Notes under the pieces: generated by a model
Databases searched by the model: none
What the model was told of the DNA's origin: nothing
Seen by the model: only the letters and a program-made list of their open reading frames with translations
In this document: piece by piece, positions 50,416 to 63,628 of the stretch
Position numbering within the stretch: position 1 is the stretch's first letter
Layout of the letters: every line of letters begins with the position of its first letter
Translations under genes and position numbers: made by a program
From: Pleurotus djamor
Lineage: Eukaryota > Basidiomycota > Agaricomycetes > Agaricales > Pleurotaceae
Reading direction: 5' to 3'
DNA length: 64,000 nucleotides
Assembly (NCBI GenBank): GCA_029747585.1
Contig: JAPEVF010000181.1
Span: forward strand, 1-64,000

Positions 50416-51478
50416 TTAGAATACTAATTTTAGTCGCTTCTTCTCATCTTCAAGCATCTTTCTCTGCCTAAGCACGCGGGCCGGTACAATCCTCCTCCTC
50501 TCCGTCGTCGGTTTGAACTCGAAGCGATCTTTGCCAAGTGCCTTCAAGGTTTTCAGCTCAACGAGACTGTAGTCCGCTGGGTTATCACGGGAGAAATTGA
50601 ACGGCTCCTTGAGTGAGACGGGCGGGTTTGTGATGACGCGAGGGATACGGAGATAGTTCTTTGAAGCGGAGTGCAGCATCAGTGGATGCAAGAGGACTAC
50701 ATCCCCAATTTTACCCGTAAGCTCAACGAATTTGCTGCACGACTTTATTTCCTTGAGGTGAGACCAATAATGTGGATCATTGTGGTAAGAGCCTTCTGAA
50801 AAGGTGGTCGTCGAAGGGGTAAACGAGAGGCCAGTGGGAAGAACGCCTTCCGGACGGACAGAGAGATACGCCGCAATCTTGTCCAGTCCGTCTGGGCAGA
50901 TGAAAGTTCCACCTGCACGGGGAGCGATGTCGCTGAAAATGGGCACGACAAGAAGTGCTTGCTCTGGTGAATCAAGATAATGTACCTATGCATGACGTGA
51001 CGTTAGTACTGTACTCGCATCTATGTAACTAGATAAAAGAACCTACGAAGAAATCCCCATCAACGTGCCAGTTATCGAGGTCCATGGGCTGCTTGTCTTG
51101 CACGCATGCTTCCAATTCAGGCGTACCAAAATTGACGATGAAGCTATCACCCCATGAACTACTCTCTTCGTCAATGCGGTCCGCGCCACCTAGTAGATCT
51201 GTTATCGCATCCCAGGCCTAGTGTCTAGTCACTCAAAAATCGCTTCGTTAGCTCTGAATAGATGGACTGACTTTCGGTGCATATTTCGCTACTTCTTCTC
51301 GCCGGTGCCAAGGCATGTGTATTCTTTCCTCTTTCCAGGTCTTCTTATCGTTGGGATCAAGACCCAACCTTGTCCACATCGTCTTAGTCCATTCCTCCGC
51401 CTTTTCAGGCGTGAAAGCCTGTCGGACTATGATGTATCCGTCCTCGAGGAATCCATTGACTTGTTCTTCTTTATTCAT
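50416..51478 (-). CDS. Phytanoyl-CoA dioxygenase-like Fe(II)/2OG oxygenase
   Basis: ATG 51478 (MNKEEQVNGFLEDGYIIV) to 50416, three exons of about 300 residues in total. Blocks: the N-terminal GYIIVRQAFTPEKAEEW, then EVAKYAPK spliced to AWDAITDLLGG; DNWHVDGDFF carries the HxD pair of the iron site; after an intron VPIFSDIAPRAGGTFI, then LLHPLMLHSASKNYLRIPRV with the distal His and the Arg that binds 2-oxoglutarate. Metal and cosubstrate residues are all present, so an active oxygenase is expected. The C-terminal basic tail (RQRKMLEDEKKRLK) is an add-on. PhyH-family enzymes hydroxylate lipids or small metabolites. The substrate is not evident and no biosynthetic cluster is next to it. Confidence 0.87.
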
Positions 51479-51735
51479 CAAATGAGAGCAGGTAACATAG
51501 AAAATGAATAGGAAACATACGAGAAAGATAATTGTAAGGTGGTGGCATACTTCCGTGGGGGCCGACGGCAGGAGGGAGATGTAAACATGAGTGACTATAT
51601 AGCAAGGGAAAGGCTAGCCAAAAATAGGTTTGGTCCCATGTTCATGTACTAAACAGTTGAGCCGGGGATGACGATGTTATATTTGTGTTTATAGCTATGG
51701 GCAACGGTATCGAGCCTAATAATATCTTGTTACTT

Positions 51736-52775
51736 TCAGAGAGAGCTCACGCGCTCTAAGACGGAGTTTTTCAGCTGTGGGACGACGATTAGTTCTAGAA
51801 TCGGGGCAATAACGGGATGCGACAGACCGGAGGACTTGGTCCATCACCAGTGAAATAATGCAACACCAATTCAGTAGCAACCCAGTCGTTCTCGATAGCG
51901 CCCATATCGCGGAATACTAGGGCCCTGGGACGGCCAGGGGTGGGGGCAGCCAGAAAGATGTCGAGGGGTGTGTGCTTCGAGAGTGCAGAGTTTGGAAAGA
52001 GTGACTTCAACTTCCTCATCGGGGAGCTTGCTGACAGTTCGACTTCTTCCGAGATAGTCCCATCGCGCCGTCCAGTCGCCATACGCGCCTGAAGAGATCT
52101 CATGAACGCGTCTCGCAGATGCGTGTAGTTTGTATTTCTTGTCGGGACTGCCCGACGGTCAGACCGAGACATCAATGATCAACAAGAGTGCGAACATACT
52201 GATTCGAATGACACATGCCGTATTGCGGACGATATATCCCAGTTTTTCTTCTGGGCTCAAATCTTTGGGTATCTGTGAAAGTCGATTCATTCGGTCGGGA
52301 GGTCAATCGGTCAGACGTACCTTCAATTCCGGGTTCGCCAAATCCGCATAGAAACCGACAGAGTAGACCTTTATGCCCAAGAAGGAGACCGTCCTTACGC
52401 CGACGCCCAGCAACGCCAGCTTGGGCAGTTGAATCTTCGCAGGAACATGAAGGGAGTTGGGAAACGCGATGCTTGTGGCCGGATCGGCTTCACGGATGGC
52501 ATCAACATCAACTTAGCCCCTGAGATATTTTAGCAAGGAAACGTACTCGTAGTGTCGACACTTTCCGCTGACTCTGGTGGAGACGCATCAGAGTCTAGGT
52601 GGAGGGTTGTACGAGGATACAAGGTTAGGCCAGCGAGAAGGCAAGTTGTTCCGAGAAGGAAAGGCCTCAATCGGTGGGCAGAGCTTGGCTTCTTGGCAGC
52701 CGCAGAGAAGAAGTTGCGTGAGCCAGAGCTAAAGAATGGGCGAGGACTCAAAGACCTCAAAAGGTTGAAAGCCAT
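51736..52775 (-). CDS. AIM18: AIM18-like mitochondrial chalcone-isomerase-fold protein
   Basis: ATG 52775 (MAFNLLRSLSPRPFFSS) starts an Arg/Ser/Phe-rich mitochondrial presequence followed by a hydrophobic segment (PFLLGTTCLLAGLTLYP). Introns join SVDTTS to IREADPATSIAFPNS, then LALLGVGVRTVSFLGIKVY and SVGFYADLANPEL, then KLGYIVRNTACVIRISPTRNTNY. A later exon gives DIFLAAPTPGRPRALVF and WVATELVLHYF, and the last small exon gives KNSVLERVSSL with TGA 51736. The GVGVRTVSFLGIKVYS strand and SPTRNTNYTHLRDAF are typical of the fungal Aim18/Aim46 branch of the chalcone isomerase fold, hemoprotein-like proteins of the mitochondrial inner membrane or intermembrane space. It is head to head with BLM10 copy B, 275 bases apart. 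Confidence 0.87.
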
Positions 52776-53050
52776 GACGAAAGTCGGACGGAAGATTCAG
52801 CGAGCGACTGTGATGGTCGCGCAAACAAACGATCGAGATTGCTAAGCACGTGGCTCACATCGTCAGTCACTTACGCGTCGCTGTGTCCTAACAACAAATT
52901 ACAACCATCGTATCGCGCAGTCAGCTCGGAAGATTCGTAATTAAGGAAGGCAAGTCTGCGGGGACGCGTCATTGAATCTCTTGCATTACTTATACCCGCT
53001 TGTTACCCAATCTCCCAACTACCCCGCACTTTTCTTCTCAGTTCTCCATC

Positions 53051-56000
53051 ATGGATATCGAGTCGCTCATCCAAGCGGCTTTGGCGGCCGTCGGTGCCCA
53101 AGATAACATCCAGGGTGTGGCTTCCAATGTGGACGACGATGATGTCGTCTTTGGAACAGATGACCAAGGATTGTCAGATATGGATAAGCAGCGCGCTTCT
53201 CTCCAAACATACCTCGGTTCGCTGCCTTATGAATGCGAGTCCGAAGAATATATGCATGGACGTTTGGAGGAGATCGTAGGCAAGATTTATGTCTGCGCAA
53301 AAGCTCGAAACTGGCTTGTTTTAACGACGTGGGATGGCATGCTACAATGGTGCGTCCTCGTTCCCGCGCCGCATCCTATTGTACACTGACGTCCACACAT
53401 AGCTGGCTTCTGATGCGATATCCTATGCCCAGATCTACTCGCGCAAAACTAGTTCGAGTGTATTATGATCTATGCTTGCTTCCTGGTGTTGAAACTCGCG
53501 TTATTCGTAGCTGGGCAGACATGTTGTCACGCCTTCTCTCCAATAAATCCGGTGGAAGCCGGAAATTGGAGATCTCAGACCTTGAGCTACCATGGACGCC
53601 TCTTTGGGATGCATTACAAAAGGAATTGTGGCCCAAGAAGCGCATCCAGGATCATAGGTTTGTCACCTAGTCGACATCCCCCGCCGTCTCCTAACCCTTT
53701 CCAAGTCGCAACCTTATCAACATACTGCTTTACGTAGCAGAGCAATGCAAGAGATACTTCTCACCATCCGAAATACCGCACATGCTCTCCGTTTTTATTC
53801 CTCGAACGACGAAGGAGGTGAGTTAACACACCCTTCAAGCTCGTCATGTTTGAATTGTTCATTGAATTCCACGCTTCATAGTCGATCATGACCATGGTCC
53901 CGGTAATGACGTCTTTCTTGCCCTTGGCACAAGCACAACTTTATCTGCCCGCATTGTTCGCCATTTGGGAAGCCTCCAATTCTTCAATAATTGACGACCG
54001 CTTCCTTGAGCTGGCTGGAGATCTTTCGGAAGAATACGTACTAGAGGCTTCTGAACACAATGGCCTAGTATGGCGAGATATAGGTATCTGGTCCGAAAGC
54101 CAATGGCACACACTTATTGGCAAAGGGTTGGCGTCCATGAGTTCGTTTTTTCGTCGTGTTCTTGACGTGGTCACTGACATAAATTACCAACTCTCTCACA
54201 CACAGATGTACCGGTTGGCCTGACTGGAGTTTGTTTCTTTCCTTCTTCATCTTATACCCGCGTAATTGATCTGCGCTGCAGGCATCTAGTCTGACTGCTG
54301 CAACAGCCGACCTGCAAAGCGATAGACAATCACTTCGGATCAAGAAGACGATAAGCCGACAACGTATGGATCTCTCTCAAAACCCTCTTTAGCTCCTACT
54401 CACACCCCTCCGTCAGACGCTCTCGCCAAAATCATAGTTTACTCCCTAGCCGCTGATAGTACAGAACGTCCCTCAACCGTGACAACTCCATCAGCAAATG
54501 CACGCACTCTACCCGCTTTGCCTATCGGTCATCTTTCCGGTTCCAAGTCTCTGGATTGTCTGGAGAAATTGATCACCTCCATCGAGTCATTCTTCCACCC
54601 ATCCAATGCTGGGCTTTGGACTCTTACGGTGCGTCATAGACTCATAGCGCTAAAGTCCCGACGCGTCTAATTCGCTGCCTGAAGTTAACGACCTTCTTGC
54701 ATCGTTTGACGTCCGAGTTCGTCAAACGAATCAAGGAAGAGGAGCAACCGTCTTGTAAACTCCCTCAAGTGATTATCTTTCCATCCTTCAAATCCCACTG
54801 ATTGATACTGAACATTACATGCATTAGGTCCATCGCCTGACTCCCAGCATTCGTCGCAATTTTGTCAAAATACTCAGAACCCCCGCTTTAATCGCTATGT
54901 TTTCAAAGGACCCTATGTCGACGTCATTTTCTCAAGGCGCTCTGCGCACTATGGCATTACTAGAACCCAGTCTAATAATGCCAGAGCTCCTTGAGCGTGC
55001 GTATAGTGGCCTAGANGTGGTCAACGAGACACACAGAACCACGTCTGTGCTTGGCATGCTCTCGGGTATTTGTGCGCCATTGTGTACCGAGAACCTGTGG
55101 CTCGGTGGCCAGAAACACATCGTTCCACTCCTTGAGCTTTGTCTACCTGGAATCGACTTGGTGGGTCATACGGAGGCTTGATTGATTCTATGGCTCACGT
55201 CATATCCATAGAACGACCCCACAAAAACGATCTGTGCGACAATGTTCATTGTCTCTGTCGTGCAACACGTAAAGATCGGGGAATTGATATATCAGACCGG
55301 CCTACCCCTGGATAGTGACGATCCCGCTGACGAAATGAATGTTGATGAAACCCTTTCGCTGCCAGATGGAATCGATATTGGCGAAGTTCCTCGGCTCAGT
55401 CGCGGCGAAGAGCGGGCCCTTACCAGAGATAGCACTGCAGGCTTCGCAGGTATGCTCAGTAATTCATCTTGAACCGCTCAGCATGCTCACAACACTACAG
55501 ACTGGGTATCGTCCTTATTCCGCCGAGTGTTCGCGTTGTATGAGAATCTCCCTGAAGAGGGCGGCCGCAGAAATACCACCGGCGGGAAGCAAGAAGAGGG
55601 CGTTCTCAAGTCCATCAAGAGTATGCTGGACGTCGTGTGCCTCCACCTCTCTGACAAGCTCTTCGACCTTGTTCTAAATCTCGTTTACAATTACGCCACT
55701 TCAAACGCCAAATCGAATGCTGTCCGCGCCTTCGGTCAATTAGTAGCTTGTCTTGCTCGGGTCAAACCACGAGAAGTTATCGCCAAGTTCGTGCCTTTCT
55801 GCGCGATGCAAATTGAAGAGGAACTCAAGCATGGTGCTTCGAGCACGCGGACAACTTCAAGTCATGCAGCTATTCCATCCGATACGACTTTCCATTGGAG
55901 TGAGCTCGCTTCTTTCTTATCTACCCTCCACAGCGTCTCAATTTTGACCACCCGTAGACTTGACTATCTTGCGTGGATGTTTGGGTTATGGTGGACATGA

Positions 56001-59000
56001 GGTTTGGCTTACGTTCTACGCCCTGATTGGATCACTGATCTGTGTGTTTCCAGCTGCTTAAACATCGAGATAGTATCTTGAAACTCCTTTCGCTCCTACT
56101 AGACAAAACGAAAAGCGAACGAGGATTCACAGGTGTTGGTCGGCTCGTCACCCGAATTCTCCATACGTTGGCTGCCACCTATCCTATCAATAGCCGTTTT
56201 GTCAATACCGAAGAGTGGGAGAACCCTGGTAATCCTTTTTGTATAAACCATACGATACGGTAGCTCATTTTCTGCCACAGATTTCGACCAGAGCTACTAT
56301 AGCACTTGGGGTAAACTATATAAGGCACAAGACGTCAAAATTGAATGGCACGGTAGGTTTGAAGTCTGTTTCCTGACTCGCGCTCTCTAAGCATCACCTC
56401 GTCAGTCCCGTCTTCGGACGAAATTTCCTTCGTCATCCAAATCATGGACGTGGTCTTCTCTCCCGCCCTGAGCAAAGTTGAGACCCTCNTACAAACCCCG
56501 AACGAGTGGGACAACATTGCGAGGAATGATTTCTGCCGGTAATGCTCAGTCTTATCACCTAAGCACTTACAGCTGATTGACTCCCCCAAGATATCTAAAT
56601 GCCTGTAAAGCTGTTTGGAACGGACTGCCGACCTTCATACAACTCTATCAAAAAACATCCGACAACCCTTGTATGTATAATGATACAGAAGTCGACGCGC
56701 TCCTCGTAGAACCTCTCTGCCTGAATGCTGGTTTCACTCTCACGGATCCAAGGGATCCCCNTTACCAGCATGTCCTAGCTTATCGAACGCGGTATGCCGC
56801 TGCGATCAAACATGCATCCTTCGCCTTGCGCCAGCGCACCGAGAATGAGGATCACATCGATGCTGTCATCGGTGTCATCAGAGCTATCGATACCTATCTA
56901 CTTGACTATGGTATGACTCGAAGTGTTTTTGAATCCTTGCAGACGAGTCATTCCCAAGCCAGAGAGTAAGCCTCCGTGCCCCAAGGATCTCCTATACTCA
57001 CTGCATTACTCTAGGCTCAACCGAGCGTGGAACAAACAAAAAGAAAATTCTCGGCTCGTCTTCGTAAAGCGAGCTCAAGTCTACCACAGTGGTAGGATCT
57101 ACATGCATGCTTTGTATCGAAGGCGCTCTTCCATGGACGATGATCTGATCAGGGGCTTGGTTGAACTCTCCCTATCTCCGTACACCAGAGTCCGCCGGTG
57201 CGTTAGCCTCATATTCTTGTCTGCCTAGCCCTGATAAGAATGTAGACAAGCACAGTCTGTTCTCCATTCTGTTTCTGGCGTGAGTTATCATGAGTTCGGG
57301 TTAAAACCAATGCTCACAAGATCGTTCCAGTACTACGTCCGTTCGGCTCGCTTGATCTTACCCCATCTTTATGATGCCCTGGTCAGGGGCAGCGACCCGG
57401 ACCGGATGAAGGGAGCACTCTACGTTTTGGGAAATAAGGGCATCGGTGAGGCTTCCAAGTTGCGCATCGTTATGTTCACGTCTTCCTGACCCCCTTGCAT
57501 GAAGCTTCCTACTCTCTTGCAGGTTAGCATTTCAACCCAATGGACATACAACCATATTAAAATCATCTAGATTACAATTTCCGCATTCAACATCTTCTGG
57601 CACTATTGAACTGCCAACATGAGGAGAAGGTACGCCTATCGAGTTCTGAAGCGAGACTTGCTTAATAAACACGAGTCATCAGCCATCCGTCCAGAAGCTG
57701 GTCAGCAACCTTTCACAGGAATTATTAACGCACCTGTCTGAGGATGGTTTCCACACCGATGGATATACATTGAACACCCCCCAACTTGATGACTCACTCA
57801 ACGCTCTCGCTACCGAGTTCTCGTCCTCCTTTGTTAACGCGGAGATAGTCAGAGAGGCAATCTCCAAAGCTTCACTTCGCACCTCCAAACGAGAAGCGAG
57901 CTATCAAGAAACAGTAAAGTGACGTTTTGGTTCTTCTGCTGCGACCGACTTACTTTTTCCAGGTTACCTCGATCCTCGATGTGGCGCTGAAGCCTCAAAC
58001 TCATGTGAGTGTCGTGTTGTGGCGTCGCGCGTTTGCCTGTTGGCTCACTCGATCGGTAGTGGAGATACGTTCAAATGGCCCTGAGATTCCTCGTCGGACT
58101 TCTTCGACGCGATGCATCTGTTTCACCGCGATTAGCAGGCTTCTTTATGGAGCTCTGCTCCAGCCCTCAACCATCAATTAGGGTTACTGCCCACAAGTCA
58201 GTACATCAACCAGTTCCGAAACCAATATGCGTTCTCATTGACTTGTTTACAGAGCTGTCAGTAAAATGTTGGCTCTCGTGAAAATCCGATCTTACTCCAA
58301 GTCCGGTGAAGAACTTTGGACAGACGGTTGGACCAGCCCGTGGCAGACAAATGTGCTCATAGGTGATCCAAGTGAGTTCCTGGCTGGTCTAGCACAACCG
58401 CTTCGAGGACAAGAGAAGTAAACGCTTCTATCCACTTCTAGTCCCATGTCTCACCATCGTGCCCTTGTAGGGATGTCTACATTGACACCATACCCACCGG
58501 CTTTTTGTCGTGGATTCCAAGTATCAAGGGGTACTCCGTGGTCAACGAAGAGTCGATTCCCGCCCCTTGGAGCGATGATAGTCAACCCTGCCTCACCGCT
58601 ACGAAGAGTGCTGTAATGGGCGACAATTTCTTTTCAGGCCTCGCGGTGCTTTGGGGGCAAGAATCTAGTCGGCATGCTGATGTGACCGAGCTCCGCCCGG
58701 AGAACGTCACCCTTATCAAATCTTTGGGTTTGTCTTCCCTTTGTCCTTTTGTCGGTCGCCCTAATGACGAATGTAGCCAAAATGTTTGGGAAAGAATGTC
58801 TAGACGGACTTCTTGGTATCCTTGAGCCCTTGATTCTGGACTCAGACCGGTTCAAGCAGCGCGCCGGCGTGGAAATGCTTGGAGGGCTCTTACGAGGTCT
58901 ATCCATTCCTTCCTTCCCTGNNATATATTCTGACATTCAGTCAGGTTCCAAACACTGGCCTCGGCCTTTGAGCGAGCGTTTGTGGACTTGGTTGATTCCC

Positions 59001-60968
59001 CGGCTGGACAAGGCTTATCTACAGATCAAGCCTGATACTCTCATACTATGGGAATGCCTCTTTAGTGTATGTCTAGTCCTTCTTCCTCCTTCTTAAGGTT
59101 ACTCATGGGCCGTCCTACAGTACCAATTGACCGACCGAGATCCCCGCCGCAGCACTCCCCTGTTAGAATGGACCTTGAAGCATCCCTTCGACTTTAACGG
59201 TGAATCCGTTTTTGAAAGTCAGTGAAACGCAGGCCCGCTTGTCCGTTGAGATGTATTCAACCCGATGGTTTGTAGTGAGCAAGCAAGTGACTCTATTTGG
59301 CGCTGTGATCGATTCGCTTGGTGTCCGATTCAACACCATGTCGGATAAATATGTTCGCCTTTTCATGGACAATCTCAATAATGGCTATGCTGAGGTATGA
59401 CTTCACTAACTCTCGGCGAATGTAGTCTTGATCAGACGTAGGTCAGAGGATACATCGCAGAACAACTGTACTTGATCAACCGCAATCTTTGGCAACCTTT
59501 TTACCCATCCACGGACGCTTTTCTGGAAGCCTGTCGCACCTGTGTTGACCCTCTGCATATTCGGTTAGTCCTGCCTTGACAGCTGCGCCTCCCCCTCCAT
59601 ACTGAACGCCCTCAGGGAACCAAAGTACCTGAAGATGTTTGATGCCATTGTGTCCAAGATGCCACAGTTGCGAACCGAACGCCTTCCACCTCCAAGAGGA
59701 AGTCAATCCGAGGTAAGATCGACGGTCTCTGACTTACCATGTTGGCTGACTTCCTGTAGTACGACAAAGTTGGCTTGACAGGTCAGTCCCTTGAGATCTG
59801 GGTGACACCACTTTCCCATTATGATCATTTTTCAGTTCTACAATGGATATGGACTTCCGTGTATGGAACTCAAGCATGCCTCGTTTTCCCCTACATAATT
59901 CGGATGATGTACGTGGCTCTTCTTTGTTTGTGCGCTGTTTACCAACACCAATAGGCCGGAGATATTGTGCATGGCGGAGCTTAGCGATAGCTCCGACCTT
60001 CAGAAATACAGTACTGCGGTACTGTACGTCATCTCGGCGGTGACGCCTCCAGCAGATTATGTGCAGATTATTTTGAACCATTTCGTCGAAGCCATCAAGT
60101 CATCAACAGTATGTCCGATGGAAGCTTCTTTGGAACCAACTAATGTGACTTCAGTCATGGCGAATCCGGCTTCACGCTCTCCCTGCGCTCGTTGTCTTTT
60201 TCTACCGGAATCTATTGGCTTTGCCTTACGATGACATAACGAAAACTATGGACTGTTTGCTAACTTGTCTCGCTGACGAAAACGTCGAAGTCAGGGCTAT
60301 GGCTTCAAAGGCGCTATCGGGTATCGTGCGGTGCTCGCAGAGACAAAGCATCATCCCTTTGAAGGTTTCTGGACGGTTCTTTCCTCGTGATGGGTCCTTG
60401 GCTTATCTTTCCCCTAGAATCGCTTCTCTCAACAGATTCGGAAGACCAACTTGCCTGATAGACGTGATCCCAAATATGCAGAGTCTTTGAAGACCCTTCA
60501 CTCTGCTATCCTTGGTGTTTGTGCCCTCATCGAGAGCTTCCCATATTCCGTGGAGCCCTGGATGCCACCGTTGACAGAAGGTATGTCGTCAGAGCAGTGC
60601 CCGTGAGACTTGCCGTTAAGTCCTCACTAGTGCTTGCGCCTCATGCAACCGATCCCCCTCCCATTTCGACCGCTATTCGTCAATGTGCTTCCGAATTTAA
60701 GAAGGTAGATAATATCTCCCTTTTAGTACCAGCTAGCCATTCACTAACCTCTTTTCTCAGACACATCAGGTCAGCTGAATCGGTGCTACGGATGTATTTG
60801 AAGGGACACGAGGCTCAAACAATTTCTAGGATACTTGGCATAAAGACCAACTTTCGTTTGACGAAGATCAATTACAAAGCTTGTCGACCATGCTGGTTGG
60901 AACTTCATATTGTGCGTTCCATCATGATTTTAATCGTTCAACTCTGATGTCGCTGCGCAGACGCTTGA
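53051..60968 (+). CDS. Proteasome activator BLM10/PA200, copy B
   Basis: Second, divergent BLM10-family gene on the same strand as copy A. ATG 53051 (MDIESLIQAALAAVGAQD). Blocks matching A: LGSLPYECESEEYMHGRLE, MRYPMPRSTRAKLVRVYY, KLEISDLELPWTPLWD, RNLINILLYVAEQCKRYFS, ETHRTTSVLGML, LCLPGIDL-NDPTKT, LEHGASSTRTT, and near the end CASEFKK, a 9-base microexon (60761-60769, THQ), DTWHKDQ and FDEDQLQSLSTMLVGTS. The last intron splits a Tyr codon as in copy A and the protein ends SYYA (TGA 60966-60968), the HbYX proteasome-docking motif. All junctions I checked by eye stay in frame; several n occur (55017, 56489, 56761, 58921-58922). The N-terminus is shorter and more diverged than in A. I infer a functional paralogue. 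Confidence 0.9.
60761..60769 (+). other. 9-base microexon of BLM10 copy B
   Basis: ACACATCAG lies between acceptor TTTCTCAG and donor GTCAGC and encodes Thr-His-Gln. It joins ASEFKK to DTWHKDQ, as copy A does in one uninterrupted exon (NFKKTHQDTWH). Confidence 0.8.
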
Positions 60969-61125
60969 GATTGTAATTTTTCTGAGGATACTTCATGTAG
61001 TCCCATGTTGAATGTAAACGTAAACCATTATCAAAGTAGGATGTAATCTGAAGCCCACGTGGCACCAGTTGGTCAGGCGCTTATATGTAGTTTCCAGCCT
61101 AGCGCTCATACACTTCGTTCCCAGT

Positions 61126-61949
61126 ATGATTCATGCTGTCCTCATCTGTGAGGTCGAGTCCCTCATTCGACCTTATGGCGTACGCTGACCCAGCCATCAT
61201 GGCCTTTGGAATCACTAGTCAATACATCTGGTGTCGCTCGTCTAACTAAGTTCTATACACCACTTCACCAATCCCCACAAACGGTTGTTCAGAAGATCTT
61301 CTCACTCATCAGCACTCGCCCAGCAGGGCTTTGCAACTTCCTTGATGCTCCAGAGCTAGAGGCATTCTTGGGACCGAAATCTAAGGATGATGAGAGATGG
61401 CGTGTTGTGTACAGAAGCTACGCGACACTCTTCTTTGTCTTCGTGGTTGATGCTGCCGAAAGCGAGCTAGGGATATTGGATCTCATACAGGTTGGGTTCT
61501 CAAAGCTGCCACACTTTCGTGCTGAACTTTGTGCAGGTTTTTGTTGAGGCGCTAGATCGTACTTTCGAGAATGTTTGCGAACTCGATCTTGTGTTTCACT
61601 TTGACGAGGTGAGCCTTGTTCATCTGGAAAGAAATCCATATCATATACGATAACTTCCGAAGGTACACCACATCCTTGCAGAGGTTATTCAAGGAGGCCT
61701 GGTTCTTGAGACAAACATCGAGGAGATTGATGCTGCTGGTATGGCTCTCACCCATAAATCCATAAATGCGACATAGCGAAATTCACGGTCTCCCCATATC
61801 TAGTACAACACGCCACTAAGACGAGAAAGGAATCATTCGCATCGGCTAACCCTCTTGCCTTGGGTGTGGGAGGTCTCGGAGCTCGGGGTGTAAACCAGAC
61901 ACCACTCGGTTGGTTGACAGGCAAGCTCACCGGTGTTGGGACCAGATGA
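61126..61949 (+). CDS. APS3: AP-3 complex sigma subunit
   Basis: ATG 61126 (MIHAVLI). The first intron (GTGAGG...CACTAG) joins to FNTSGVARLTKFYTPLHQS. Then VQKIFSLISTRPAGLCNF, RWRVVYRSYATLFFVFVVD and AAESELGILDLIQ; further exons give VFVEALDRTFENVCELD, LVFHFDE, VHHILAEVIQGGLVLETN, IEEIDAA. The last exon is NPLALGVGGLGARGVNQTP, and TGA falls at 61947-61949. The longin-like small-subunit fold and the order of blocks match sigma chains; RPAGLCNFLDAPE is typical of the AP-3 sigma. AP-3 sorts cargo such as alkaline phosphatase and the SNARE Vam3 from Golgi or endosomes to the vacuole. The gene follows BLM10 copy B by 157 bases. About 200 residues. Confidence 0.93.
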
Positions 61950-62230
61950 ACGACAAGTTTATCTTATCAAATGTGTCATCCAATCTGTCAATGATCATGC
62001 ATTTATTCGCCAGTCCATACGACGTTAGCCAGAGTACTGGGTCGATGGCGCGAAAAACACCAATCGTCTTCGAGGAGTGCCGCTAGATTCCCAGACACTG
62101 TAAACATCTTACGCCCGGTACACACTTGCTCCGCAGCGTCTCATCCTGGCTTGAGAACGAACGATATCCAGCATGGTCTCTCTTATCATTGAGTCTTCCA
62201 AGATCATTCGTCAAGACTGCGGTTGTGAGT

Positions 62231-63414
62231 TCAAAGTCCCTGAAGAGGTAAAGTCAGGCGGTAGTCAATTTCCAAGGTGGGAGAAGACACACTCTTTCTC
62301 TTCTTCTTTCCTGCGCCAGGGATTCCTTTCGCTGACGTCTGTTCCACTGTCCCGGGATCTCTCTGAGACACACTGGATGCCGCCTCCGGGGGTGCAGCTG
62401 GAGCGGGAGTAGCTGAGGCTCGAACCCACGAAGCGGGTGTCTCGAGTTCCGTGTTATCGGGTGCACGTTGTATCGACGGAGGTGAGAGCTTGGAATAGGC
62501 AGCAGTAGTTCGCATGGCGTTAAACAGTAAGAGGGAGTTTTGTTGCTTCTTCTTGTTACCTGGGAACTCCGTGGGTTCTTTCTTTTCCAAAGAGCTTGGT
62601 AGGTCTTTCGGTTCAACTGCCCCCGCGTCGTCGTCACCGTTTGTTTCGGCGCTGCCTTTCTTTTTGCCAGAGTCATCTGGTATCGTAGAGTCAACCACAG
62701 GCCATATGAAGCCCGTACGGGGTGTAAAGTCGGGCCTATGTTTTCGCAGGATGTTCAGAGAGTTTTGAAGCGAATGGAGCGACGCCAGCTGTTCTCGCCT
62801 GTCTGGTCACAACTATCTCACCGGCTTGAGATATGCGTGGACCTACCAATCGGTTCGAGAGTACTGTGTATATATCTGGCGCTTGATATATCCGATTGTT
62901 GGCAATGAAATAAGCGGCCNAAGGCCGGACTATGGGATAAGACAGATTCAGAGTTTGCCAGGTTGGAATAAATGAGGACGACTACTACCAACCTTCTTCT
63001 GGAGACAGTCTCTCTCTCTTATGTATGATGAAGAGAGAAGGAGGCTCAGCATGAACGAGGGCAAACTCGACACCTGTAAAGCGTCTGTGCCGAGGAGTCA
63101 ATCTCAGGGTACGCGGGGTTACAATTGACTCACTTGAGTTCCTCTGCCTCGTTTAGCAAAGGCATGCCAGTGTGCATCGTCTGCATGCGTAGCACCTGGT
63201 TATTGCTCTGCTTATCATAGAACATGGACGTCGTAAAATAGTCGAACGCGTTCTCAGCCGTCAAAGGACCATACGCCTGCACAGAAAAGCGTCATGGTGA
63301 GACATCACATTCCAACGTTTATTTTCACAAAATGGGATTTACTTGCAGCCATTCATGCCAGATAAAGAATCTGTGTCCGTGGTCATCTGTTGGATGGAGG
63401 TCATTGATGTCCAT
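62231..63414 (-). CDS. MED6: Mediator complex subunit 6
   Basis: ATG 63414 (MDINDLHPTDDHGHRFF). Exon 1 ends HEWLQ. Next AYGPLTAENAFDYFTTSMF, DKQSNNQVLRMQTMHTG and PLLNEAEELK; RFTGVEFALVHAEPP and IIHKRERLSPE; then the remaining core and HRPDFTPRTGFIWPV. A long charged tail (SGKKKGSAETNGDDDAG) follows and the frame ends at 62231. Med6 sits in the head module of Mediator and links activators to RNA polymerase II. The SMFYDKQSNNQVLR and VEFALVHAEPPSLF blocks are diagnostic. The C-terminal tail of more than 100 residues (SKLSPPSIQRAP) is variable in fungi. It is head to head with the Nramp gene, about 215 bases apart. One n (62920) lies in an intron or core exon. Confidence 0.92.
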
Positions 63415-63628
63415 GACAACTCAGTGACGGCAGTTCGAGGGAAAGATGGAGATAGGGATGGGAAAGCCCCGTCAATGTGGGTATGTTTTGGGAAACTGGC
63501 CTTCGATTGCAGAACTCTATACCAATCTACTGTTTCTTTTCCACTAAGTCGGTTTCCCTCCAACTCTATATTTTGCAAGATGCCTCTTTCTCTTTTACCA
63601 CCAATTCCCCCGGCTGCTGCTCTTCGTC

